The position numbers and the translations under genes are program-made. DNA of 64,000 nt from Sophora flavescens (Eukaryota; Streptophyta; Magnoliopsida; Fabales; Fabaceae): positions 78,359,291 through 78,423,290 of the forward strand of contig CM061070.1 of the NCBI GenBank assembly GCA_030762895.1, given 5' to 3'. This document shows, in pieces, positions 34,571-46,059 of this stretch. The notes under the pieces are model-generated. The model worked only from the letters and a program-made list of their open reading frames with translations, did no database searches and was not told the DNA's origin. The stretch's first letter is position 1; every line of letters starts with the position of its first letter.

Positions 34571-35812
34571 TTATTGATCAAAGAATCCTAAATCTGGGTC
34601 ATTATTTTCCAGATAAGGATTGTATTCAAATTCTTCAATTGCTGGTTCTTCTTCTTCTTCATTATCAGACCCTACTGATGAAAGTGCTTCCAATAACAAT
34701 TTTTTGTATTCTGCTGGAGAGGAAGCATTAACATTTATTGAATAGGGTGTTAATGGCTGAGATGAACCAATTACTTCTTTTCCCTTGATTTGAGGAGAGG
34801 GAGGTTTTGGAGGATCAATGGACGAAGGAAGCCTCCTTCTATTTTGTTGCCCAAATTTCTTCCAAGCTTCAAACTTGTTTTCAACAATTGTCTCATTGAA
34901 TTTTCTCCACCAAGAGATAGTATTGACTGAACAAATAAATTTTGGAAATGGTTCGGGAAGATGAAGATGATATTCATAGTTGAATTTTAACAATCATGCA
35001 ATCCCGAACTGTGCACAAAAATGCAATAATTTTGCAAAACTTGGTATTTTTGGGGTGAGTGACTTGAATTCATTGTAAATTTGGTAAATGGAATTTGGGA
35101 GGATTTCAGCTGATAGTCCATACTCCCAAAACCATTCCATGAACCAATTGGGAAATCTGGTTTGGTTACTAACAATATTAAAGTACCAAGAGTGGCGGGG
35201 ATTTGGCTGGAACAAAACATAATCCCAAGCCTTTTGATAATCCCAATAATTATAGACTGGTGGGTTAAATACCCGTGAGAATCTTTTTGGCTTTATTGGG
35301 CTTTGGCCCCAGTCAGAGAGAGTGAGAACCTTTAATATTTTGCATTGGGAATATGCAATTACTTCTGGGGCATTATCATTGGTATTTTGAGTTATTTCAA
35401 TTGATTTGGTATCAATTAAAACATATTGATAAAAAGAAAGGGGTTTATCCGTGCCATAAACAGGGATCCAACCAAAATCTTTTGGAATTAATTGTTTTAA
35501 TAAATCCCACGATTCTTGAGAAGTGGGGTCACCCATTTCCTGTTCCAAAAGTGCATGTCGAGTGCAACATGACTTGGTTTTGAAACTGAGAGGCTCTCTT
35601 TGAACAATTTGTTTATTTGGTTGCTCAACCTCTAAGGGGGCAAATTTATTTGGGGTTTGAATAGGAGTATTTGTGGGGCTTAATTTAGAAAGGCTTTTCT
35701 GGGCTATTTGTGAGGCCGAAGGGGAAAAAGAATCAACAGTTAATTGTCTTGATTTACCCGAAGAGGGGGAGGCCCCACCTCAGACAGACCCACCTCGGGC
35801 CTTTGATGCCAT
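34571..35812 (-). pseudogene. caulimovirid second ORF (unknown function), broken
   Basis: The ATG at 35812-35810 overlaps the stop of the RNase H-coding ORF as TAATG. About 413 codons run to the stop at 34571, interrupted by in-frame TGA at codon 11 and at 34996-34994. The start is Ser/Pro-rich. A Trp-rich middle follows (YNYWDYQKAWDYV, NWFMEWFWEYGL), then a Pro/Lys-rich stretch and an acidic tail (SDNEEEEEPAIEEFEYNPYL). I do not recognise an assigned domain. A second ORF of unknown function after the polyprotein is reported for florendoviruses, which fits. It could serve assembly, transmission or translation, but nothing in the sequence decides. Confidence 0.6.
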
Positions 35813-36321
35813 TAAGAAACCTTTTCCTGCAAAAATTCCCTGGTTAGATAATCAGGGATAAAATTATTTTCTCCTTTCAAATACTCTATTTAAAAATCAA
35901 AACAGTTTAATAAACTTTGCCATCTGGCAAAAATATGTTTGGAAACCAAATTTTTAACATCTTTTTCCAAAACATCTTTTGCTGCTTTGCAATCAATTCG
36001 AAGTAAAAATCTTTTGTTGAATAAATCATCCTGAAATTTAGTACTACATAGTACTATAGATAAAATTTCTTTTTTAATAGTACTATATTTTTCCTGAGAA
36101 GAGATCCAAAGACCAGAGTGATATCTGACAACTTGTTCAACTTTTGACTTTGGGAGGATCTGGAGTAGGATACCACCATATCCTTTTTCTGAAACATCTG
36201 TCTGAACTATTAGACTTGCTTCGGGATGTGGAATACCTAAACAAGGAAGTGACTTGACATCCTTTTTTATTTCTAAGACCAATTTGGATAATTCTGAAGA
36301 CCAAGGCTTTGGATTTTTGGC
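35812..36321 (-). pseudogene. caulimovirid RNase H fragment (minus copy)
   Basis: Reads NPKPWSSE, then VKSLPCLGIPHP, the RNase H start IVQTDVSEKGYGGIL, QEKYSTIKKEILSIV, LLRIDCKAAKDVL and HIFARWQSLLNCFDF, typical of the C-terminal part of a caulimovirid polymerase. An in-frame TAA sits at 35890; the frame otherwise continues to TAA at 35812-35814. It is cut on its 5' side at 36320, exactly where the oppositely oriented copy begins, so RT is missing. The intact enzyme would remove pregenomic RNA during reverse transcription. Confidence 0.8.
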
Positions 36322-36624
36322 TTTGAATACAATCCTTATCTGGAAAATAATGACCCAGATTTAGGATTCTTTGATCAATAATTCACAAGCATAATTGAAT
36401 TTTGTCGCATCTCTCTTTGGAGGTAAATAGATGGCCGACAATGCCCACTCAAATATCCACTCAAATAAAAAGTCGTTTGTCAGTTTGTGCCGACGGTATT
36501 TATTGGCAGACAAGAATTAAAGTAGCAACAGTGAAAAGCAAGGGCCAAAGTCAAAAAGTGAATAGTACCTGCTTTTCGGATTCCAAATGTTTCAAGTCCG
36601 CTTCTCTTCGAAGACTTCTCCTCT

Positions 36625-36632
36625 TATAAATA
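36625..36632 (+). promoter_or_regulatory. TATA box of the caulimovirid promoter (plus copy)
   Basis: TATAAATA in CTCTTATAAATAGAAGG, as in the minus copy. It lies about 490 nt before the ORF1 ATG at 37124. Confidence 0.75.
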
Positions 36633-36919
36633 GAAGGCTTCAAGACTTAAAAGGGCAGACTTTGATCCTCGTTCTAAGTTACTAATTAAGTTTTCTTTGT
36701 AATCTTGTAGCGTTGAAGCTTTGTAAAAGCAAGTTTACATTGAAGATCAGTGTTTGTAAGTTACTTCAAATAATTTCAAGTTACTCTGATGTAATTCCCT
36801 TAAATATTTTGAAATGAAATCAAATATCTTGATATTGATACTTTCATTTTTACTCTGAACTTATTTAATTCAACTATTCTTTCTATTACTAATTCTTGAG
36901 ATGATCCACAGTGGCACTC

Positions 36920-36931
36920 TGGTATCAAAGC
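36920..36931 (+). other. mutated tRNA-iMet primer-binding site (plus copy)
   Basis: TGGTATCAAAGC, one change from TGGTATCAGAGC of the minus copy. Position relative to TATA and ATG is conserved. Confidence 0.75.
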
Positions 36932-37123
36932 CTTAGTGCTCTGGTACCTATATCGGTTTTGAGTTGTCCTTTCTTGCAGTGTTGGTCAGCCTGAAGGGTG
37001 TTCCCGGTCGTAAAAACCCGACGTACAGGGTAGTAAATTCGTTGGTAAGCCTGGTGGTCCCGGTGTCTTGGTAAGATAACTCAGTCTCCATTATAGGTAC
37101 TAGATCATTAGGGTTAGGTTATC

Positions 37124-39557
37124 ATGTCTAGCCTTCTGAAAATGGTTTCAAGAAAAGGTAAGGAAAAAATTGATGAATTAGATAAACCAAGTACTAGTGA
37201 AAGTACTAATTCATCTTTAATTAATGAACAACAAATAATTTTACCAGATATTGAACAGAAGTTACATAATTGGAGTATACCTTCAATTAATGTATCTGAA
37301 ATTTATAAAACAAAGTTAATGGATAAATTTAAATCTGATTTCATAATTAAAACTGCAGAATATACAATTAAGGTAGATAAGACTCAAGAGAGTTTAAATC
37401 TCTTGAATTTATCTATGCTTAAGGAACATAAACAAAAATACAGATTTTTGCATATTGGTTTAATACAAGTTGCAATTAAACCATTGCATAGATTAGGCAT
37501 AGACACACCTGTGTGTGTATTCTTAAGAGATACTCGACCTGCAATGTTTGAGGATCAAATACTTTCAATAATTGAGACCAATCTTCATGATGGTCAAGCT
37601 TTCTTCAATAATTTTCCAAATTATACTATGTCTCTTGAAAGTCTTGGAAAAAATAAGCATAATATTAAATTGGATATTAAAATAAAAGAAGGAATTTGGA
37701 ATCCCAACTCCTATCCAATGGCAGTAATATACAAAATATATTACAAAGCCATGAAAACAAATATTTCTCCAAAAGCTTTAAATATTTCTTCAAAAGAAGA
37801 CACTTTACTTTTACAAGTAAATTTTGAAAAATCTAATGCTGTAACACCTAGGAGACTTAACCACAATGAAGTCTCTAGGAATTTGGAATGGAATTTACAA
37901 GAGATTATGCCTCCTGAGCAGTCAGAACCCTCTCAAATGACAATACCAGTTGAGTATGCATCTGGTAATGTTTCCATTAGTTTTGCTCCATTTAGTAGAA
38001 GTAATTCTACTAGATCATTCAGGACCCCTGAAGGATCAAAACAAACAAATAATTCTTGAAAATCTGTTGATTCATTTCATTCATTAAAATTGGTAGGAGT
38101 AAGAGATCATCCTGTTACTCCCCAACCAGAATACAGGGTTGAAACACCACAAACTGTTCAACCTGTAGCTCAGAGAGTCTCCGACTCTATCTGAAATTAA
38201 TCAAAGTTTTGAAACCCCAAATCAATGTTTTGTAATAACAAAATTTTACATTGATCGACAGAAACTACAGAAAGAATTTTTAAAACCTAAATTTGAATTA
38301 AAAAGAAAATGGTTTTTCTCAACATTTTCTCAATCTGAAATAAGGCAATATAGGGAATCCTATTTTGCTTATTTAGAGGAGGTAGAGGATGATACTATTC
38401 CCTACTTCACTTGGTTTGAAAATCACTGTTTTAAAAATTTGGAAATTCAAACTCTGAATTCTACAAAGAAAATATGGAGAACAACAAAAGGAAAAGAGGT
38501 TATTTCTGTAATTCCTCCTTTGGAAGAAATAACTTTTCCAAATATTGAAAATATTGAAATAACGGCATCTCCTTTCAAAGTTATGAAAGAAGATAATAAA
38601 ACTTTAACTGTTCAACAACCAAATCGAAATGATATAAAAAATATTCAACAACAGTTAAACTATACAAACCAACTTTTATATCAAGTTGCATCCACTTCTG
38701 AAGAAGTTGATTTACTTCCTAAAAATGAAACTTCTTCTAAAAAATTAGAAAAATCATTAATAAATCCTTACAAATTATCTGACTATGAAATAAAAGATAT
38801 TAAAATAGAAAAAGAATCCAGTAGTGAACTCCTGGATGAAATTAATAAAAGATTATCTTCATTAAAGTTATCATCATCAAAATTGAATATGATAAAAAAT
38901 GAAGACATTGTTAAACTTGAAAAACAGTTTGATGATACCGAAATTGACACGGTTAATAAAATAAGAAATACTTCAAGGACATTCCCCACTTCAAGAAATT
39001 ATTATCACAGGCCCACTCTGCCTGATATACAATTTGAAGATAATATGTTAGATAATGCATCACAATACACTGGAGAAGGTATTGTTGAATGGAATATAGA
39101 TGGTTTCTCCGAACACCAAATAATGAGAAAACTTGAAGAAATGTTCATGGCAGCTACTGCCTATAGGGCTAAAAGAAATAATGCTTTAAGCACAGTTAAA
39201 TTATTAATCCAAGGTTTCACCGGAAGCCTTAAAGGATGGTGGGATAATAATTTGAGAGAAGTAGACAGGCAAACTGTCCTCTCCTTCACAAAAATTGAAA
39301 TAAGAAATGATGAACAAGGTCAACCTATTGAATACTCAGTAGATCAACAGGTTGAAGCTTTAATATTTGCAATATCTCAAGCATTTATTGGCGATGCTAA
39401 TGTTTTTGCTGATAGATCCCTTGAGATTCTTAATAATCTATACTGTCCAACACTTGGAGAGTTTAGATGGTATAAAGACAATTTTTTAACAAAAATTTAT
39501 ACAAGAATAAATTGTAGAGAATCTTATTGAAAAGACAAATTTATTTCTGGTCTTCCC

Positions 39558-39560
<3 letters not shown>
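37124..39560 (+). pseudogene. caulimovirid ORF1 fragment (movement and part of coat), broken
   Basis: The ATG at 37124 opens MSSLLKMVSRKG. The movement domain is in one frame here: PVCVFLRDTRPAMFEDQ bridges the point where the minus copy is frameshifted. The frame ends in TGA at 38057-38059 where the minus copy has an AGA codon. A 2-nt loss follows near 38180, and the frame resumes at 38439-39530. A further TGA lies at 39528-39530. The zinc knuckle, protease and polymerase are missing. It is a decayed partial copy. Confidence 0.8.

Positions 39561-39593
<33 letters not shown>
39558..39593. repeat. A run plus (TA)n bounding the viral sequence
   Basis: About 15 A then about 10 TA units, immediately after the last viral base of the plus copy. 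Confidence 0.85.
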
Positions 39594-39594
<1 letters not shown>

Positions 39595-39999
39595 CACACA
39601 CTTTAGTTTTGGTATGCTATTTCTTTAATTTTATGATTTCGATGTATATAATGTTCAAATATTTATGTTATTCTAATATATTGGATTAACTCAAATCTAT
39701 GCTGAATAATATCGGGTGATGATTAGATCAAATTCGAGTTTAAACAAAGACAAATGTTAATTCGGAATCCTTAGAATATTGATTAATGAATCAAAAATAA
39801 AAAATTTGTCTTAAAAAATGATGTATTTAAAACTTTAAAAATCTAAAACTTTTTTTGTTTGATCAATTGAAAATCTAAAACTTATACTTTCAATTTCTAT
39901 GTTTACATTTTTTTAATCAATGTCTTAGGATATTGATTAAGATGATCCTTAAACAAATAACACTGTTTTGGATGAAGAAAATGCTTCATGAAATATTTT

Positions 40000-40325
40000 G
40001 GGTGTGTCTGGGTAAACAACTTAATTAAGAGCTTATCCCATAAGACCTTATCGTATGAGAGCTTATGCCATAAGTGCTTAAAGAAAGAAAAAGAAAGAAA
40101 GGGGCATGAGAGGATTCGAATAGTGAAAAACACGGAGAGGATGTTTAGTGCATAAGCTCTTATGATAATTCCATAAGCTTCTCCCAGTGACTTATGAAAA
40201 TAAGTCAAAAACCCCTTATGGGATGACATAAGTTATTTTTATAAGCTCTGCCAAACACACTGTATAAGAGCTTATGTCATCAGATAAATCAAAAGGAGCT
40301 TAAATAAACTCTTCCAAACGCCACC
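40000..40325. mobile_element. MITE, hAT-like, copy 2
   Basis: Same family and orientation as 24357-24682, with termini GGGTGTGTCTGG and CCAAACGCCACC. It has one extra base at the right end and scattered changes. The target duplication is unclear. Confidence 0.75.
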
Positions 40326-41139
40326 TTTATCAATATTAGCTAAACCTTGTAGGGCTAGCCGTCTTTTTTGACTTAGTAGAACAAAGCAACAAGCACTATT
40401 CAATTGAAAGTGTTAAGTGTCAACTACCTTAAAGCAATAAATATATTACTACATGTTTCTCGTTGAGGATTCGATTATATATTAATCGCAACGACATGTA
40501 CAAAATAATAACAGTGATAATAGTCATAACCAAATAATCACAATTTATAAAAGAATTTGATAGAAACAACATAGAGATATGTTTTTGCTTAGTTTTATCA
40601 TTGTATCGATCTTTCCGCTGGGATTAGGTTTGAATCCATGAAGAGGATTCGTGCCATATGATGCATAATTCACTCGAATTCTTTTTGAATATGTCGGATA
40701 AATTTTGCAAAAATGTATATGCTGTAGAACATTGCTATGAGAAAATACTACTTTATTGATCCCTTTCAGTGTTTGCAGAAGGCGTGAAGGCTCCATCATC
40801 ATCGACTTTTATTTATTTATTTATTTAGATTAATAAAATCAACATTCCATTCTATAACTTCTGCCTTAACGCTGACTTATTATTATAAGTATCGCACATT
40901 GTAGCTTGAACAACACATTCTTTATATCCTATGGTTTATAATTTAATAAAATCCAAGAAAGCCAAACTAGGGAAAACACAAGGTGCGTTCATGTTAAAAC
41001 GTGAGATGATTTCAGATAAAAAGAAAAAAGAAAATGTACCTATTAAGTTTATAATGGTGTTTGTACGTATTAAGAGAGACTGATGTAATTTTGATTCTTT
41101 CTAGCTTTGAGCACATGATAGGTTGGATGCTTTTCAACC
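40326..41139. other. intergenic sequence with nothing recognised
   Basis: AT-rich, with short chance ORFs only. The last eight bases (41132-41139) belong to the next element's target duplication. Confidence 0.6.
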
Positions 41140-41781
41140 CAGGGGCAGAGCCATGAATTTGACATGAGGGGGGTCAAGATCAAATATATATAACATCAAA
41201 TAACAATAGAAAAAATTAACTAACATACAAAGGCAAACTATATGAAACAAATTTGATATATGATTAACAACTTAATATAACATGATATTTAAATTACACT
41301 CAACTACTTCTAAATTTATTAAAATATCATCAAACCCCAAGTTTGGCTATAAATTACACTCACTTTTTTTTTTTAGTTATGAGCAGGTATTGACTTAACA
41401 CAGTTAAGTTACTAAAAAGAAAAAAAATTATAAAAAATTATTTGATAAAGAAACACTCATCACGAATTTGAATAGTTTGAATGCTATATATAAAAGAACT
41501 TTCTCAAATAGAGTTTTCCGACTGCAATATCTTAACTTTTGAACCAATGATTTTGTGTTAAATACCAAATACATGACACTCAAAAATATCTTGGGATTTT
41601 TATTGCAAAGCTTGATAAAGCTCGTTGATCAATTATTCCCATGAGACCAGATAAAATAGAATCAAATAACACCAATGATTTAAAAGCATAAAAAACATCA
41701 CCTTATTAAGAGTATGTAGATTCTTTAATAGCAAATGACACCAATCATATTATTTAATAGTCTGTAATTTTATGAAGTTAG

Positions 41782-41864
<83 letters not shown>

Positions 41865-41936
41865 CATACACATATAACTCACTTAGAGTTGAGGGGGGTC
41901 ATGACATTCAAAGGCTCCCCTCTCCTTCCGCCACTG
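41140..41936. mobile_element. non-autonomous hAT-type transposon
   Basis: Termini CAGGGGCAGAGCC and, on the other strand, CAGTGGCGGAAGG are hAT-like inverted repeats. The flanks are TTTCAACC (41132-41139) and CTTCAACC (41937-41944), an 8-bp duplication with one mismatch. The body is AT-rich, holds a long (TA)n tract at about 41783-41858 and encodes no transposase. Confidence 0.75.
41783..41858. repeat. (TA)n microsatellite inside the hAT element
   Basis: Nearly 40 uninterrupted TA units. Confidence 0.9.
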
Positions 41937-42267
41937 CTTCAACCCTTCCTAGAAGGTGGGGAGAGTGTTTCATTTTGATGCTTAAGCTAGATCTTTTTAA
42001 TGAAATTTTCTATTTATCAAGAAAAAAAAATGAAAAAACTTGGAAATGTTTTTAAAAACAACTTTAAAAATAATCTTAGAAAAGCGTAATGACCTCTATT
42101 TGCCCGTGTTTTTCTAAACATATTTTATGTTTCTTTTCTAAAAGGTGTTTATTATTCCTCTTTTGTATTATTATAATTTTATTTTATTCAATTTATATTA
42201 AATGAGTTAATTTAAGTATTGGATAAAAACAAAATATAGATTATTTAATTAGAAAGTTAAAAAAAAT

Positions 42268-42513
42268 ATGAATGTCAATCAATACATAAGAGGGGCCATA
42301 ATAGAATATGTAGCTTTTGTGGGCATAAGGGACTCCAATGAGCTAGAGTTTATGACTACGATCTTTGCCTTAGAAATGTCCTTACAGACACATAGGGTGA
42401 TGGAGATTGGAGAAGGTGATTATAATAGAATCAAGTTTTGTGCGCCCACTTGCTTCTCAAATGGAGGTGACTTTTTTTTTAAAAGCAAAAATAGGCATGC
42501 TAAAACATCATAA
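42268..42513 (+). pseudogene. RNase H-like (LINE/RVT_3-type) relic
   Basis: The reading GAIIEYVAFVGIRDSNELEF followed by a helix-like ALEMSLQ resembles the GxIRD...G...DSNxAE...ALxxAL pattern of RNase H-like domains left by plant LINEs. It is short, with no catalytic set intact, so this is a weak assignment. Confidence 0.35.
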
Positions 42514-43164
42514 TAGAGAAAGGCGTTTCAGTTAGATTGGGACCCATAATCCTATCAATCAACTGCAACACACCTAAAATGGAGGTGACTTGGATCATGT
42601 GGGTGTAAAAACTATTGAAACACTAAAAGGAGATTTGTTATTATTATTTTCTAATTTGTTTTATGGCAGGTGCTGATTTTGTGAAAAATTGAATTATAAT
42701 ATAGTGTCATGCAACAGGAGGTTTTTGCTTTAGTACAAAAGTTGATGCTGCACTTTTTTGAAGCTTGAAAGATAGATTAGTTGTTTTGATATATAGTCTA
42801 AGTTGTATGTATGTAAATGATAGGGATAAATTATTTTTGAAAGAGAGGTTTTGATGATTTTTTCTATTATGGATGAACATATTTGTACAGATATATAGAA
42901 ACCCAGATTAAGGGAAGAATACGGGGTTTGCGTGTACTTGTTTCTAGAACATTGAAGTAAGGTGTTGTATTATTGTTATCAAGCTTAGCGCACATGATTG
43001 TGGGATTCGGGTTCTCTCTCACAATCACCCTCATGCTCCTCTCCTGTGATTTAATCTGGACCGTTCATCCAGATCTGACAGCCCAGTTTTAATAGTATTT
43101 TATTAAGAAAAAATGCAAAATAGCCTAAGTATCTCACGACCTGTGTTCCTTCGGTGATGATATC
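42514..43164. other. intergenic sequence with nothing recognised
   Basis: No ORF of note. It ends where the truncated Copia-2 LTR begins. Confidence 0.5.
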
Positions 43165-43569
43165 AGACGAGTGCTCAAGCAGTCCAAAACTAGACGGGTG
43201 ATCATGTAGTCCAAAACTAGACGGGTGCTAGCTTATTCCAAAAGTCAGACAGATGGTCAACTGAGTCTATTTCAGACAGATGCTTCTTGCCACATCATCA
43301 AGTAAACTCAGATCTTGATAGCGCGTTGACTTGGTCTTTGACTAAAAAGCAGACGAGTGGTTTTCAGTCAGGTCTTATAAACTGAGCTCTACTGAAAATC
43401 AGACGAGTTGGAAAGTAGACGAGTGACCTTCAATCTGATTTTCTGCACACTTATAAGATTTGTCAGTAATTTCACAAGGTTCAATATTATCATACTTAAT
43501 CTATTTGGAATCATCAAAACTTAGAGAATTTATACATTGAATGTGTTTCAGACTTATGAGGTCTCAACA
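43165..43569 (-). repeat. 3' LTR of Copia-2, only the first 400 bp (U3 side) kept
   Basis: Matches 59890-60320 and 60863-60895 of the other LTR. It begins TGTTGAGACC on the minus strand at 43569, and a polypurine tract (AAAAAGGGGGAGAA, about 43570-43583) precedes it. The rest of the LTR is missing beyond 43165. Confidence 0.8.
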
Positions 43570-43978
43570 TTCTCCCCCTTTTTGATGATGACAAATAATT
43601 TTTCTAATTTTATTGAACACCAAAAATCAATAAGAGAAATTTCAGAAGATATAATTTTTAATGCTCCCCCTTAGTTTATGCATCAGATAAACAAATATTT
43701 AGAGCAAATTGTATCAAAGCAATCATAACTTTTGTAACAGAAAAACACAAAGTCAGAACTAATTTTCTTATTTTTCTATTATATTTTCTATTTTTCTCCC
43801 CCTTTTGGCATCAATCAAAAAGTAAGTAAGACAGATATATCAAGACAGATAGCCAAAAGCAATACCAAAAAAAAAATCATTTCATATAATCAGAGTCATA
43901 AGTGTTACAAGTGATAGACATCACTGACTAGTACATTGCATGACTCAAGAGGAAATAAAAAAGACTAAGTCCTAAGAT

Positions 43979-46059
43979 CTAAGAGCTAGGGCCTCCTTGG
44001 CTTTTGAAGAAAGCTTCCATCATCTTCTGCATTGCTTGCTACTGAGCTAACATCTGAGCTTGAAATGCAGCTTGCTGAGCAATTGCTTCATCCTGTCTTT
44101 GAATGACAGTCTGCAAACTTGAAGACATTTCATCTAGCCTCTGATGGGCAGCAGGATCATAAGCAACTACAGCAGTAGAATCTGTTGTAGCCATTGCAGT
44201 TGCAGATACGGACGGAGGAGGTGGATTAGAAGGAGGAGTAGGAGGTAACTCTTCCATAATAATGTGGTCCTCAGGCTGAGGGTCTGGAAAAATATTGATT
44301 GTAAAAATTGAAGGGGAAAAAGGATAGAGAGCATAGGCTTGGCTACCTCTGGTTGGAATTTTTTTCCTCTCATACTCCAGAGCTAGAGCCACATCTCCCG
44401 TAGATGTCCCTGACTTTTAGAAACTTGTGATGGGTCTCTATAGTGAACAGCCTCAGTCTGGATTTGCATTTGTTGTCATTGAGCTTGATCAGACAGAATT
44501 GTTGATCTCCAGGCAAGTCAATGACCTTTTGCTTTCCTTTCAAGGCCATGGAGTCGGGCATTACTTTGAGGTCAGTAGAGGGTCTCATGAAGATGTGAGG
44601 ATTGAAGAGCCATTTGTTTACTGGTTTTTGTTTTCTGGCAAGCTTAACAAGCTGCCTTTCAGCTTCAAGTGAAGCAATGACATCCAAGTCTTTGCTGCTG
44701 AGAAAATTTGAGCAAGACTCATCTGTGATAGAGAAGGGAGTGGTTCTGGAAGATAAGTGATATAGAGGTAAAGTGGCTAAAGGGAGTGGGTTGTGTCTTG
44801 CTTCAGAGAATAAATCTGGAAAGATTATTCTCAGAGGGACTTGGTTCTGGTTTATGATGTAATCAGGGGTTTGTATTTTGGGTGAAGGTGGAGAAGTGAG
44901 TTTGTCAAAATAATTAAAGTCATTGACATCCTTAATGAGAAGAATGTCAGAATGATGAGATGTTTGTGGTGTGGAAGTATTAGACATGTGAGTTTCTGAT
45001 ATGGTAGGATTAGGTTCAGAAGAGTGATGGATGGGTGATGTGTGTGAAGGAGTTGGAATTTTTGGTGAAGAAGGTGGAGTAAGGGTGTTTTGTTGTGGTT
45101 GAGGTGATGGTGTTCTTTGTAGTGGTGGTGTTGGTGCTCTTTGTGGAGACAGTGGCGATAGTGATGATGGTTGTGGAATGGAGGTTGTTGTGGCTGTTGG
45201 TTGAGGTTGAAATGAGGATTCTCTTTGAGGTGAGGGTGATGGTGATGGAGTAGAAGGTAATACCAATTTCCTTCTTGTCACAGTGGTCCTCTTTTTCTTA
45301 GGGATCACTGTCTCTTCTGATTGAGACTCCCCCTCAGCTTGCACTGCTCTCTTCCTCTTAAAGACTTTCGTTAAACTGGGTGCAGTAGGAGCAGAAGCAG
45401 CAACTTGCTCAAAGGATTTAGCAATAGGCTCAACAACCTGAGAGACATCAGCACCATCTTGAAACATAGAAGCTTCAGTAGTTGAGAGAGTAACTTTCAT
45501 CTTCCTCCTTTGAAGTTGAGACCTTTCTTCTTCAACAGGTTCCTCAAAAGGTTCAGCCTTTACTACTGGAATGCTCAGTCTTTCACTAGCAGGTGCAGCA
45601 GAGGAAGATGCTTCAACAGTTGAAGGTTCTGCAATTGGTTGAAGTTGAATTTTCATCAAGGACAGGGTCTTTGAAGTTATCTCTGTGCAAAGATCAGCAT
45701 GGAAAGCTTGTGACATGCTGTTCAAAGAGTTGGCTCTGAAGATTCTTGTCAGAAGCATGCCATAGGGATATCTACCATTGCACTTCCCTTTAACAGTTTT
45801 CAACATGTGTCCAAAAATTAAATCTATGATATCTATCTTGATTCTTTGGACTAAGTGGTAGATAGCAAATTTTTCTATCTTACTCACATGATCCCTAAAA
45901 CCAGTTTTAGGTATCACACAGTTGATTAGAAGAACATGGAGAAATCTTGCCTTTGGAGTTAAGAACTTTGAATCAAAGTCCTTTGGCTTGGGAACTCCAT
46001 ACAGTACAAGGTTCACAGCTGTCTCGCCACCTTGATTCTTCACCCAGCTTTTGTCGTAG
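43979..46059 (-). pseudogene. env-like ORF of Copia-2, C-terminal part
   Basis: Continues the env-like ORF from 53154 after the Athila-type insertion. It reads VKNQGGETAVNLVLYGVPKP, then RFLHVLLINCVIPKTGF and YPYGMLLTRIFRANS, parallel to the Copia-1 protein. A long Ser/Pro/Thr-rich middle follows, with SPSPSPQ and repeated PTPP/PSPQP motifs, basic KRKR/KKKR patches that could be nuclear-localisation signals, and a Gln/Ala-rich coiled-coil tail (MSSSLQTVIQRQDEAIAQQ). It has one frameshift near 44390 and an in-frame stop at 44039, and ends at 43979. The low-complexity central part explains the length difference from Copia-1. Function is unknown. Confidence 0.7.

Larger units (their letters stand above)
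29774..36321 (-). mobile_element. endogenous caulimovirid (pararetrovirus), minus-strand copy
   Basis: The minus-strand order is RNase H (36320-35812), a second ORF (35812-34571), an intergenic promoter/PBS region (34570-33831), movement protein, coat protein with zinc knuckle, and aspartic protease (33830-29774). No LTRs, the movement protein and the PBS in an intergenic region identify a caulimovirid rather than a retrotransposon. Starting at RNase H and running through the intergenic region fits linearisation of a circular genome. Gene content (MP-CP-PR-RT-RH polyprotein plus a second ORF) and (TA)n borders suggest a florendovirus or petuvirus-like group; genus is inference. RT is absent, and coding regions are broken. 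Confidence 0.82.
36322..39560 (+). mobile_element. endogenous caulimovirid, plus-strand copy (head-to-head)
   Basis: A near-identical inverted copy of 34630-31385: tail of the second ORF (36322-36381), intergenic region with TATA and PBS, and ORF1 through the coat region. It ends at the A run and (TA)n at 39558-39593. It diverges from the minus copy by scattered substitutions and small indels, so the copies are related but separately decayed. Confidence 0.82.
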
